A stretch of DNA of 27,615 bases, from NCBI GenBank assembly GCA_900128585.1, contig LT642258.1, forward strand, positions 1 through 27,615, read 5' to 3'. Origin of the DNA: Stramenopiles sp. TOSAG23-3. Its lineage: Eukaryota > Sar. Both the position numbers and the translations under genes were made by a program. The notes beneath the pieces are model-generated. The model saw only the letters and a program-made list of their open reading frames with translations, did not search any database and was not told the origin of the DNA. This document shows positions 1 through 8,559 of this stretch, in pieces. Positions within the stretch are counted from its first letter, which is position 1. Each line of letters begins with the position of its first letter.

Positions 1-2
1 AT

Positions 3-599
3 GCGACCCTTGAATCAAATTTGAAACATATTATGCACGAGGACACCGTGGCAAGGTGCGTAGATTGTGCAAACAAGCAACTGAGGTCAGCAGGTCGCAA
101 ATTGTTGTCTCAGGGGCCAGTATACGGCCACTCAGTAGCGGAGATGAACAAGTTTGTCGGGAACCCTCTTGGCGATATAGACAATAGCGAATCGTTCCAC
201 CAAAGGGACGAAAACGGGGACGACAAAACCCATGAATTAGAAAATATATTATTACACAGCACAAGAACGCCAATGAAAGGCGATGACATTCCAATCCCGT
301 CGCGCCCGATGGCCATGGCAAAAAAATTCAACATAGGGTTTGGGTCGACGGTACTTTCCTCTTCCCAGAAAGACGGGGCAGAGCCGTTGAGCCCAGACGG
401 AGAGCCACGTCAGTTTCATGGCAACGATGTTGCTGAAACTCACCTGACCTGTTTGCTGCGCTGTAATAGAAACAAAGCAGAAATGTTGAACAATGGATAC
501 AAGAGCACCACGTTAGATGATGATTTTGCTTTGTGTTTGCAAAACTGTGTGAAAGTGGCGAAAGATTTGTACCCCATTGTTGATAATAGGAAACCGTAA
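3..599 (+). CDS. FAM136A/DUF842-like twin-cysteine protein, 3' part only
   Basis: The frame is open from the window edge to TAA at 597-599, so this is the 3' part of a gene starting outside; an internal ATG lies at 33. The C terminus has two CX3C pairs (CLLRC and CLQNC) separated by 23 residues, followed by a segment ending near DLYPIV. From memory, the last two CX3C pairs of FAM136A (DUF842), a small mitochondrial protein, have the same spacing and an Asn right after the first pair. A CVDC (CX2C) pair near the start may correspond to the preceding pair. Between CVDC and CLLRC lies about 110 residues of polar, low-complexity sequence that I do not expect in FAM136A, so the protein is long for that family. 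Family membership is inferred from the cysteine pattern alone; another CX3C protein of the mitochondrial intermembrane space is possible. Confidence 0.5.
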   Translation, partial: ATLESNLKHIMHEDTVARCVDCANKQLRSAGRKLLSQGPVYGHSVAEMNKFVGNPLGDIDNSESFHQRDENGDDKTHELENILLHSTRTPMKGDDIPIPSRPMAMAKKFNIGFGSTVLSSSQKDGAEPLSPDGEPRQFHGNDVAETHLTCLLRCNRNKAEMLNNGYKSTTLDDDFALCLQNCVKVAKDLYPIVDNRKP

Positions 600-1077
600 G
601 AAGATAGAAAAACTTTTTGATTACAATACACATCGCCTATGAGATAAACACTAAACTACATAAAGTGTGAAATATACTCATTATTTGTTTCCTATATAAT
701 AATATTATATAACTAGACGACTATATGAAAAGAACGAGGAGGCCGACCTTTTACTCAAATCGAGAAGAACAAGGGGGGGGGGAGGAAGGAACGAAGGAAT
801 CTATTAAATATAATACCGATAATAGCATTGTAAACAGTGAGTAGCAGTTTGAGTCTCTTGAAGCGATAGGCGATGGTACGGTCCTATAATATATTAATCG
901 ATCTATTTGAATAATTAAAAATATATCATTAAAACCTTCAGACGATTGGATGTCATAGGGTGCACGTATGATTGGTTTTAACGTGATGACAAATTGAATT
1001 GAAAGAGAAATAGACCGGAAACACGCCCGTTTCTTTAGCCAACAAACTTGTAAAACTATAACAAGTGCTTGCCCAAG
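600..1077. other. AT-rich intergenic spacer with poly-G tract
   Basis: This holds the 3' flank of the first gene and the 5' leader of the transglutaminase gene. It is AT-rich with a run of ten G at 773-782. A weak possible leader intron runs from GTATGA at 966 to a pyrimidine-rich acceptor ending TTTAG at 1038. I see no gene in it. Confidence 0.6.
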
Positions 1078-3711
1078 ATGTTGAGCAAGTTACTCCTCTT
1101 CTTATTAAGCGTTAGCGTCGCGGTTTGTGCCTCGTCCCAGGACGCTTATGGAACGAAGAAATCGTTAAAGGCTCTCCTCGGCGAGGGGGCCGGGGCATGT
1201 TATAATGGGTGGATTGGAGATAAGGTGTGTGATAAGGCATGCAACAACAAGGCAAGTGCATTCGATGGCGGAGACTGCAATGCCTTGCGGTTTAAGTCAA
1301 TGGAAGGCGAAGAAGACTCTATTGAGGTCTCATTGAAAGGTTTTGAAGTTGTTTATGGCAAGCACACCACAATAAACTATAAGTTAAATAGCATCGGCCC
1401 AACGGTACGCCGGGGAGAAAAGCTTGTGTTGAAGTGCAAAGCTGATAACTCAGACTGCGAAGGGAAAAGATCGTTAACGTTGTTGCCTATGGATAAATAC
1501 AACGAAGAAACCTCCGAAGGCAAAATGTCGCTTGACATGAAAGAGGTGGGTGGAAATTACGAAATCGCCATCCCCGACACGGGGCCCGTTGGTGTTCTGT
1601 TTGCAAAGGTTGACGGGCAGGACGTGGGCAAGGTAGTTGTTCTTTTTAACCCTTACAAACAGGGTAGCCCTGTATATTTAGAAAACGAAAAAAAAAGGAA
1701 CGAGTACGTCGAAAACGGAAAGGGTCTTCTTTACTACGGCAACGCGGGAAACGAAGGCCCCAACAAGTATGATAAAATTGGTCAAATGGACTGGGTGTAC
1801 GCCCAGGACGACAAAAACGTGCAGAAAGTTGTTCTTTCACTGCTTTCTTTGTTGGACCCTGCGGATCGGCATGACCCACGCCTGGTAGGTCGCCACTTTA
1901 CGAGAGTGCTGGCGAGTAATTTTTTTGAAGACGTTGGGGAGAAAGTTGTTGTCGGTGTCCTTGAGGGGCGCTGGGATGGAGAGTACGGAGACGGCGAGAA
2001 GCCAACCAGTTGGTCAGGAACTAGGGCAATATTTACCGACTACTTGAAGGGCAACATGAAGGCTTCGGTCAAGTATGGGCAGTGCTGGGTATTTGCTGCA
2101 ATCTTGACATCGTCGCTCAGGTACCTTGGAATCCCTACCCGTCCTTTATCAAACTTTCGATCCGCCCATGACACCCCCGTGAAAAATAGTAGAAGAAGTA
2201 GGGCCCATTATGACCGTGTCATTACTGCAAAAAAAGAAAGTATTTGGAATTTTCATGTGTGGGTAGATGCGTGGATGAAGCGAGACGACATCACGCCCAC
2301 GACGGGGTACGGATGGAATGCCCTGGACGCGACTCCGCAAGAGGAAAGTTATGGGCACTACCAAATGGGACCAGCGTTTGTTCCATACATTAAGAGGAAC
2401 AGACACATCGAAAACAAAGCGAATTACGACGCGGAATTCGTCCTAGGAGAAGTTAACGCCGTACACCGTTACCCAAAGCGCGACGATCGCGTTGATGTTG
2501 GCCGTGCTATTCTTACCAAGAAGGTTTTGTCCACGGGTTCAGATGATCTTGTTGATATGTACAAAATGTGCCCTTCTGGGTTCTATATAGTAATAAAGGG
2601 AAAGTGTGGTTTCTTGATCTCCGGGGGGAAGTTTGCAGTGACCAAGGAAGCAGTAAACAGTGGGAGCGTCCCGCTTTTGGACTACCGTGGCTCTTCAGTA
2701 AAACCTTTGCATCTTCTTTCGAAAACGAAGGTAACCGTTCTGGATAGTAATGGCCAAGAGGTTGATGTCTACATGAAAGAATTGAGCTTGATGACCAGTG
2801 GCGGTGATCGGCCGTTGCTTTTGGAAATTTCCAACGATGACGAAAAAGAAAACCGATCAGAGCAAGAAACAGGCGGGTTGAAGAAAGGCATCAAACTCCT
2901 GGTCGGAAAGGTGAAACACAAAGTCAGGAAAGGAATAAAGAAACTGAAGTTGAGGAAGGGCGCCTCTTGGGCTGTATCTCATGCTAATGTAGGTTACAAC
3001 GGACTCAGCGACTTGTTCTCCAGGAGGCACAGACATTGGCAACGTGCAGGCATCTGCAAAGGCTGCTTTTCAATTGTACAACAAACAAAAGGCCCTCTCT
3101 ACGTCAACAAGCCAGTTGCCATTCAAATTCAGAGGGGTAGTAATGGTATTGGGAAAGGGAAAACTTTCAAAGCCGTTGTAAAATTTGAAATTGTGTCCAA
3201 CAATGGGCAAAATATAGAAGGCAAAAGCTTCCACGAGATGCAAATCGACCTCTCGCCAGACGAAGAGTTCACAAACGTGATCTTGGAACCGTCTGTTTTT
3301 CACAAACATATTAGCAAAGCCCTCACCCTTAGAGTTACGATGCGCTCTGCAACCCAGGACAAGAAACTAGTCGACTTTGACCAGGAACTTTTCCAGCTTC
3401 GAATTCCTACATTTGACGTTAAAGTTGTGCCGTCTGAAGAGGGCAAGAAATCGATGAAGTTGACTGTTTCCTTTTCGAACCCTTTGACCATTTCTTTGAC
3501 AGGAATTACCGTGTACGTTGACGATGAAGTTGGAGATAGAAAAGTAGGGGGCGATTCCAAAACAATCGGGGCCGGCGAGTCGGTGCCTGTTGATATTCTC
3601 GTGCCGTCCAAGCCTCACGGCAAGCATTGCGCAATACTGTCGCTTGAATGTGACCAAATTTTCGGTCTGGGTTGGGAGAAAGAAGTGTGCTGGGGATCAG
3701 ACAGCGTGTAA
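1078..3711 (+). CDS. Secreted transglutaminase with a Lin-12/Notch repeat
   Basis: Predicted 877-aa protein-glutamine gamma-glutamyltransferase, an enzyme family that crosslinks Gln and Lys side chains. ATG at 1078 is chosen because it opens a signal peptide (Lys4, then a hydrophobic stretch ending near AVCAS). An LNR-like module follows at residues 41-67 with four cysteines and FDGGDC; canonical LNRs have six. A Transglut_N-like beta region spans about 75-185. The catalytic core shows Cys336 in YGQCWVFA, His393 in FHVWVDAW and Asp417 in NALDATPQE, spaced as in animal tissue transglutaminases. A Lys/Arg-rich stretch lies near residues 600-660. Two C-terminal beta-barrel domains occupy roughly 675-877, the last resembling Transglut_C. 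Export implies an extracellular, wall or secretory role. It converges with the next gene, leaving 103 bp. Enzyme class is secure; substrate and calcium dependence are unknown. Confidence 0.93.
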   Translation: MLSKLLLFLLSVSVAVCASSQDAYGTKKSLKALLGEGAGACYNGWIGDKVCDKACNNKASAFDGGDCNALRFKSMEGEEDSIEVSLKGFEVVYGKHTTINYKLNSIGPTVRRGEKLVLKCKADNSDCEGKRSLTLLPMDKYNEETSEGKMSLDMKEVGGNYEIAIPDTGPVGVLFAKVDGQDVGKVVVLFNPYKQGSPVYLENEKKRNEYVENGKGLLYYGNAGNEGPNKYDKIGQMDWVYAQDDKNVQKVVLSLLSLLDPADRHDPRLVGRHFTRVLASNFFEDVGEKVVVGVLEGRWDGEYGDGEKPTSWSGTRAIFTDYLKGNMKASVKYGQCWVFAAILTSSLRYLGIPTRPLSNFRSAHDTPVKNSRRSRAHYDRVITAKKESIWNFHVWVDAWMKRDDITPTTGYGWNALDATPQEESYGHYQMGPAFVPYIKRNRHIENKANYDAEFVLGEVNAVHRYPKRDDRVDVGRAILTKKVLSTGSDDLVDMYKMCPSGFYIVIKGKCGFLISGGKFAVTKEAVNSGSVPLLDYRGSSVKPLHLLSKTKVTVLDSNGQEVDVYMKELSLMTSGGDRPLLLEISNDDEKENRSEQETGGLKKGIKLLVGKVKHKVRKGIKKLKLRKGASWAVSHANVGYNGLSDLFSRRHRHWQRAGICKGCFSIVQQTKGPLYVNKPVAIQIQRGSNGIGKGKTFKAVVKFEIVSNNGQNIEGKSFHEMQIDLSPDEEFTNVILEPSVFHKHISKALTLRVTMRSATQDKKLVDFDQELFQLRIPTFDVKVVPSEEGKKSMKLTVSFSNPLTISLTGITVYVDDEVGDRKVGGDSKTIGAGESVPVDILVPSKPHGKHCAILSLECDQIFGLGWEKEVCWGSDSV

Positions 3712-3814
3712 ATTTATGACTGTAATATATAATATTTAATTTTTTTGGTAAATTTGTGAGAGGTTTATTTATGAATTCAAAACCCAGAGAGGCAAACAAA
3801 CTTAGGGTCAGATT

Positions 3815-4798
3815 TCACAGCGAGTCCAAAAAATTATCTTTGCCCCTAGCACCCGAGTCTACGTGCACTACGGGCGAACACATCTTCTCTATAATTTCTT
3901 CCGCTATCGCTTTAGACATACCACTCTCTCTACTCATGTGCCAGCCAGCACCCTTTTCCCAAAATTCTCTAGTACCCCTTCTTGGGTGTTTCAGAACCAT
4001 TGAGTGGACGTCTATTAAGGCCGTTCGGTACTTCATTGCAACCTTTCGTATTCGTTGGTTCAACTCCGTTGTTGCAGACTGTAAAGATTTCCAATCATGG
4101 CCATAAACTCTTGTGCTATCTTTAACGATATGGTGCCCTTCTGGCGATTGGGTCAACAAAATAACATCCCATGGGTTAATCTTGTTCTCTTCCATTTCCT
4201 TGCTTCTTTCAACCAAATGTTTTACAGCACGGTCCAGGGACATCTCAAAAGCGGATGGGCTGTTGCCCCACGTTGCATCCCACGCCCCCACTTGAACTAC
4301 TATTTTACTGTAGGCGTTTTTGTTAATAAAGTCCAGTTTATGTAGTAATCTTCTAGGAGCTTGTGGGAGATCACAAAACGGGTGAGTTTTTATATCTTCC
4401 GAGGCCGTTCCATGGCCACGCTCGTTAGAAGCGGGAGAAATGAAATTCCAGCGATGAAAATCCAAGGTGTGCGGCGAGAATACGGAATTTACTTGAGGAA
4501 CCCCATGTTGACACTTCGAGGCTTTCTCGTGCACCACATTCGAAAATTCATTCCAAATCAGCCCTAATGTACTCACTCCTAAAAACAAAACCCCTAGTTT
4601 GTCCTGGTTTCTATGATGCGCCAATTGGTCAAAACATGCCCTGATCGAGTTTCGCGAAGGTTTAGCTATTTCCCCGGAATGTTCTATTTTGTATGCTTCA
4701 GATTTGTAACATGACGGCATACAAATGCATTCTACATTTGGTTTCACGCCACAATCTAATTTTGTCGTGTTTGTGTTAAATATAACGATCCCATTCAT
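3815..4798 (-). CDS. SGNH/PC-esterase-like protein, 5' end unresolved
   Basis: The frame runs from an upstream TGA at 5041-5039 to TGA at 3817-3815. The first in-frame ATG is at 4798 (327 aa), but upstream codons look protein-like, including WGPQNWPFFPKGC just before that ATG. Part of the N terminus therefore probably lies upstream, perhaps in a spliced exon. Three blocks resemble SGNH esterases: LFLGVST (Ser76, in the position of GDS), VVQVGAWD (171-174, like the GxxD/GAHD block) and GAGWHMS (His287, candidate catalytic His). Known relatives of this layout are the PC-esterase/NXPE/TBL-type proteins that act on glycan O-acetyl groups. Substitutions at every block make catalysis uncertain. It converges with the transglutaminase gene and is divergent from the EF-hand gene. 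Confidence 0.65.
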   Translation of the reverse strand: MNGIVIFNTNTTKLDCGVKPNVECICMPSCYKSEAYKIEHSGEIAKPSRNSIRACFDQLAHHRNQDKLGVLFLGVSTLGLIWNEFSNVVHEKASKCQHGVPQVNSVFSPHTLDFHRWNFISPASNERGHGTASEDIKTHPFCDLPQAPRRLLHKLDFINKNAYSKIVVQVGAWDATWGNSPSAFEMSLDRAVKHLVERSKEMEENKINPWDVILLTQSPEGHHIVKDSTRVYGHDWKSLQSATTELNQRIRKVAMKYRTALIDVHSMVLKHPRRGTREFWEKGAGWHMSRESGMSKAIAEEIIEKMCSPVVHVDSGARGKDNFLDSL

Positions 4799-5015
4799 GT
4801 GAAGGCACCCTTTTGGAAAGAAAGGCCAATTTTGAGGGCCCCAAAAATTTAGATTTTTTTCTTTAAGTCTATGTTTTAATACCCCAATTTTTATACCTCT
4901 TTCAAAGCAGGCATCAGAAGTCGTTACTATATGCTTGCATTGCCCGAGAATCCTCCTGTTCTGAACTCGTTCACTACACAAACGAAAGTCAATGATGATG
5001 AATGAATAATTGTAC

Positions 5016-5142
5016 AATTGTATTCGTAGGAAGGAATGTCATTCGTTTGTATTTTTAAAAAAGGAAAGAAGTTTTGTAGTCCGAGACTTTTCCATATCCT
5101 TTTCAGCGTGCAGCGTTTGTCTGTGAGAATAAACAGCAACAT
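5016..5142 (-). other. Candidate first coding exon of the SGNH-like gene
   Basis: On the minus strand an ATG at 5142 opens a frame (MLLFILTDKRC) one frame away from the main SGNH-like ORF. Splicing from GT at 5015 to an AG ending at 4966 (50 nt) would join them in frame, giving FQNRRILGQC at the junction. The better pyrimidine-rich acceptor, GTTTGTGTAG at 4974, would keep the wrong frame. The model is a hypothesis. If right, the two start codons of the divergent pair are only 34 bp apart. Confidence 0.25.
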
Positions 5143-5176
5143 CTGAAATAATTATTTATTGACGAATCAAGGTGCA

Positions 5177-7915
5177 ATGTACAGTAACCAAGAGGATTTT
5201 TCGCCGTCGGTCGAAGATCGCATGCCACTTGTTCAGTACAGGGGCGATACCGAAACCGAAATTGAGCAAAGCATCATTCGATTGTTCAACATAATAAAAC
5301 CGAATCATTGCGGATTTATCTCAAAGCACGACATTTTAAGAGCCGTCCAGCTAGATGAAAAGGCACGATCTATGATACTCGCACATCCACATTTGCAGGT
5401 CCTGGGTAAGCCAAAGCTGTACTTGCAGGCCTTTAAAGAAATGGACGCGGACAGGAACCATAAAATTTCGATCGAAGAGTTCACTACGTTCGTATTAGTA
5501 GCCAAAGAGACTTATTTGATGGATCTTCATAAAAATCCACAAAAACCAAACTGCAACACGTCAGAACTGCACGAACTTTTGAATGAGGTGTTTGAAATAA
5601 TCGATGCCAACCACGATGGTTCGCTTTCGAAGGATGAGTTGCTAAAGGCAGTTTCCCATAACCATGCCGTCCGGTCAATTCTTCTGGACAAGGAAACATT
5701 TTGGCCTCTTTGCCAGCCAAACCTAGTAAAAAAAATATTTATGGCTATGTCCACAAAGTGCCTGGGAAAAGTGTCACGAGACGAGTTCATCTCATTTTGC
5801 ATGATAATTGGGAACAGTAGCACGCATCAAAGATCCCTGAGCGACAACCCCCTGCCTGATTTGGATCACTTTTCGTTAGGGTCCCAAATAGATGAAGAAG
5901 AGGTCGATGGAGAAGAAGACCACGAGCTAGAGCAGTTTCTCCAGAACCTGACAATCGCAAATCGAGAGGAGGCGATAGAAATCCAAAAAAAAGTCTTATC
6001 GGAGAAGGGCTATTTGGAAAAAAGGCTAAAGAACAAAGTTCGAAATATCCCAGAAATCGTCGAAAACGCCTTGGATAAAGATGCGGTAACAGAATTAAAA
6101 GCGTACACCAAGCCCCCCGCCTACGTGAAATTGGCGATAGAGCCGGTGTGTATCCTTTTTGGTAGGCGGCCGAATTGGAAGAGCGCACGTGGCCTTCTCT
6201 GCCGACCATCTTTCTTGCGGGACCTCAGGTCCTTGAAAGTTTCAAGCCTTTCCGAGAAAACTATGGAGCGCGTATCGCGCTATACCCTACACCCAGAGTT
6301 TGATCCCGCCCTTATGGAATCCGTTTCTTACGCAGCTGCAAATTTATGCTTCTGGGTTCACGCAATTTATGAATATTTCAACGTATCGCTATCGTTGCGA
6401 TCGTTGCAAAAAAAGTTGAAGAGGGTAGAAGAAGAACTGGAAATAGTGCAGAAATTTATAAAGCAGCAAGAGAAGAGCGATGCCAAAGACAACGGAACAG
6501 ACAACGAGCACGAATTCGAGAATTTTTCAATGCATTTTGTCAATCAATTTAACCAAACCTTTCGCGAAGCGCATGAGCAGAGAGAAATGAAAAAGGTGTT
6601 AAAGGAGGCAAGCATGTCGGATTTGAGTTCGGTAATGTCGGCTTCGTCCATGTTAAAAAAACAACCGTTTCCATTGCATCCAATTGACTGGCAAGGGTCT
6701 CCTTCCAGCTTCAAAGGCTTTACGTTTTCCGCGTCGGCAAACAACATGTTAATAAACTCGCAGGATATTCCCAGGGACCCTCCGCCGCTGCCCCCGCAGT
6801 ATGAAAAGAGCGCTTTGTTTCCCAGGGCAAGAACTGCTAGGCGTTCGAGGGGGGGAGGGGGGAGCTTGCCATCGCTTAGCATCACTCCTGTCCGACGACC
6901 AAACACTGCTCCTACGGGAGAGTTCGCGGGCTACCAAGGGGGACGATTTCTGTCGGGCAGGCCAGAATGGATCGGAAGCCCATCAACCTTTCGAGAGCTC
7001 ACATTTAGCAGCACAGCAAATCGAGTAATCGTAAACAAACAATCGATTCCATCGGAAACTCCACCAGTGCCTGGTTACACACGTCGCCCACAGTCATCTC
7101 CTGGGCACGGACTGGATGCATCCATTTCCCAACTCACAGTTTCCTCCCGGCGTTCTCTGCAATCCAGTCGATCTGAGATAAAACCGATGAACAAGGCCCA
7201 AGCGAAACTATCCAGAACACTTGGGTTGTACCACAAAACCATTGTACACGACAAAGCGTGGCAAGGGTCGCCATCAAGCCAACTCCCTTTTACGTTCAGT
7301 CGCACCTCCAACAAGCACTTTAAAAACAAGCAGCTATGGCCCCAATACGATGCCACTAGGGTCAAAGGTATCTCCTTCACCAGTACAAAATCGTTCAAAA
7401 AGTTTCACAGGCAACAAAAACGAAGAGAGCAGATGGAAAGAAGCAGTATTGTAAAGGTAAGGCAAAAGGCAATGCAGAAAAAAAACAAAGGCCCTAAGCT
7501 GGGGAAAAAATATCTTTCCGAAACCGAATTTGTTTTGGAAGATTTCTTAGGGAATGACGGTATAAAACACCTGTCATCGTTTATTCAGAAACTGTTCAAC
7601 GCATGGAAATTGAATCGAACGCGTTTTGATTCCCTGACATCCAACTGTCGTGGTTTTGACAAAAAAAAAACTGGACTTTTGTCTTCGAGTGACTTGAAAG
7701 CCGCCCTACAGAATAGTGGAATCGATGCAAACGGCGAGGAGATATTGCTTTTGGCCAGTGTTGCGTCCGCGAAAAGCGACAAGAAGGATAGAGATGTTTT
7801 CAAAAGCAATTCTTTGAAGCCCATCGAGTACGATGGCGTCTTGAGCATAATTTTTTCGTGGGTAGTTCAACAAAACTCCAAGAAAAAGTTCAGGGAAGAA
7901 GTAGTGACTCTTTAG
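5177..7915 (+). CDS. EF-hand protein with free-standing dynein stalk/microtubule-binding domain and GSPS repeats
   Basis: Predicted 912 aa; first ATG is at 5177. N-terminal EF-hands: canonical loops DADRNHKISIEE (90-101) and DANHDGSLSKDE (143-154). After an acidic linker, a coiled coil (about 262-312) leads into LDKDAVTELKAY-x-KPP, AIEPVCILFGRRP-x-WKSA, FDPALMESVSYAAANLC-x-WV and a second coiled coil ending near residue 445. This is the order seen in the dynein heavy-chain stalk (CC1, microtubule-binding tip, CC2), but no AAA motor is present. Three degenerate repeats of the form W-x-GSPS...FTFS...N...N-x-Q follow, with their Trp at 505, 598 and 695. The C terminus is basic, then EF-hand-like near 810-900. 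A calcium-responsive axonemal or microtubule-binding role is inferred. I know no named orthologue. Confidence 0.9.
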   Translation: MYSNQEDFSPSVEDRMPLVQYRGDTETEIEQSIIRLFNIIKPNHCGFISKHDILRAVQLDEKARSMILAHPHLQVLGKPKLYLQAFKEMDADRNHKISIEEFTTFVLVAKETYLMDLHKNPQKPNCNTSELHELLNEVFEIIDANHDGSLSKDELLKAVSHNHAVRSILLDKETFWPLCQPNLVKKIFMAMSTKCLGKVSRDEFISFCMIIGNSSTHQRSLSDNPLPDLDHFSLGSQIDEEEVDGEEDHELEQFLQNLTIANREEAIEIQKKVLSEKGYLEKRLKNKVRNIPEIVENALDKDAVTELKAYTKPPAYVKLAIEPVCILFGRRPNWKSARGLLCRPSFLRDLRSLKVSSLSEKTMERVSRYTLHPEFDPALMESVSYAAANLCFWVHAIYEYFNVSLSLRSLQKKLKRVEEELEIVQKFIKQQEKSDAKDNGTDNEHEFENFSMHFVNQFNQTFREAHEQREMKKVLKEASMSDLSSVMSASSMLKKQPFPLHPIDWQGSPSSFKGFTFSASANNMLINSQDIPRDPPPLPPQYEKSALFPRARTARRSRGGGGSLPSLSITPVRRPNTAPTGEFAGYQGGRFLSGRPEWIGSPSTFRELTFSSTANRVIVNKQSIPSETPPVPGYTRRPQSSPGHGLDASISQLTVSSRRSLQSSRSEIKPMNKAQAKLSRTLGLYHKTIVHDKAWQGSPSSQLPFTFSRTSNKHFKNKQLWPQYDATRVKGISFTSTKSFKKFHRQQKRREQMERSSIVKVRQKAMQKKNKGPKLGKKYLSETEFVLEDFLGNDGIKHLSSFIQKLFNAWKLNRTRFDSLTSNCRGFDKKKTGLLSSSDLKAALQNSGIDANGEEILLLASVASAKSDKKDRDVFKSNSLKPIEYDGVLSIIFSWVVQQNSKKKFREEVVTL

Positions 7916-8559
7916 TCGTACTAGGTACGAATTTTGTTATGTTGTATTGTGAAATGGATTTACACAACAGACGACTAATGAAAATTATTATTATAATAAA
8001 TTTTTTTTGGAATAATTAATATAAAGGTAGTAACGGTAGAACAGGGTGAAAAATAATTTTTTATTTTAACAGGTATTAATTAAGAAATGAAGCAATTTTC
8101 CACTACCAAACAGTGCGGCTCTTTGTTCCTAGTTGCTGTGTTCTCCTGATATTTTTTGTTGTTCTTTTTTATTTATTATTTATAATTAGATAATACAAAG
8201 TATTATTATTATTGAAGTAATTTATATTTTTTTTAGCGAAGAAACGAAAGAAGAAGATGATGATGATGATGATGATTTTTTTAGTTGTAGTAGCGCTATG
8301 GTGGTGTGTCTCTACTATATTATTATGAAATAAAAAAAATAAGAAGAAAATTTGTGTTGTTGTTGTTGTTGTTGTTGTGTTTGTTCTTGTTGTTTGATTT
8401 TTGATTTCTTTTTCTTCTTAGTGGTAGCGGCGCTTCCAAACCGTTTTCGACTGAAATTTAGAAGTAGGATAGTGCAAAGAGCCGAAAAAAGACACTCGCT
8501 ATTATAAAACACCATTTTACAGGATATAATTTCACCCCGAAACGTGTCTTTGCCCTAAA
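7916..8559. repeat. AT-rich intergenic spacer with trinucleotide microsatellites
   Basis: It contains an AATAAA at 7995-8000 (possible poly(A) signal for the upstream gene), a 5-bp-arm palindrome CGTACTAGGTACG just after the stop codon, (GAT)7 at 8256-8276 and (GTT)7 at 8356-8376, plus several TTA/TAT runs. I see no coding sequence. Confidence 0.7.

Noticed and set aside
4974-5015. 42-nt intron GTACAA...TGTAG in the SGNH-like gene
   Set aside because: The acceptor looks good but removing 42 nt keeps the frame, so it does not link the upstream ATG frame to the main ORF.
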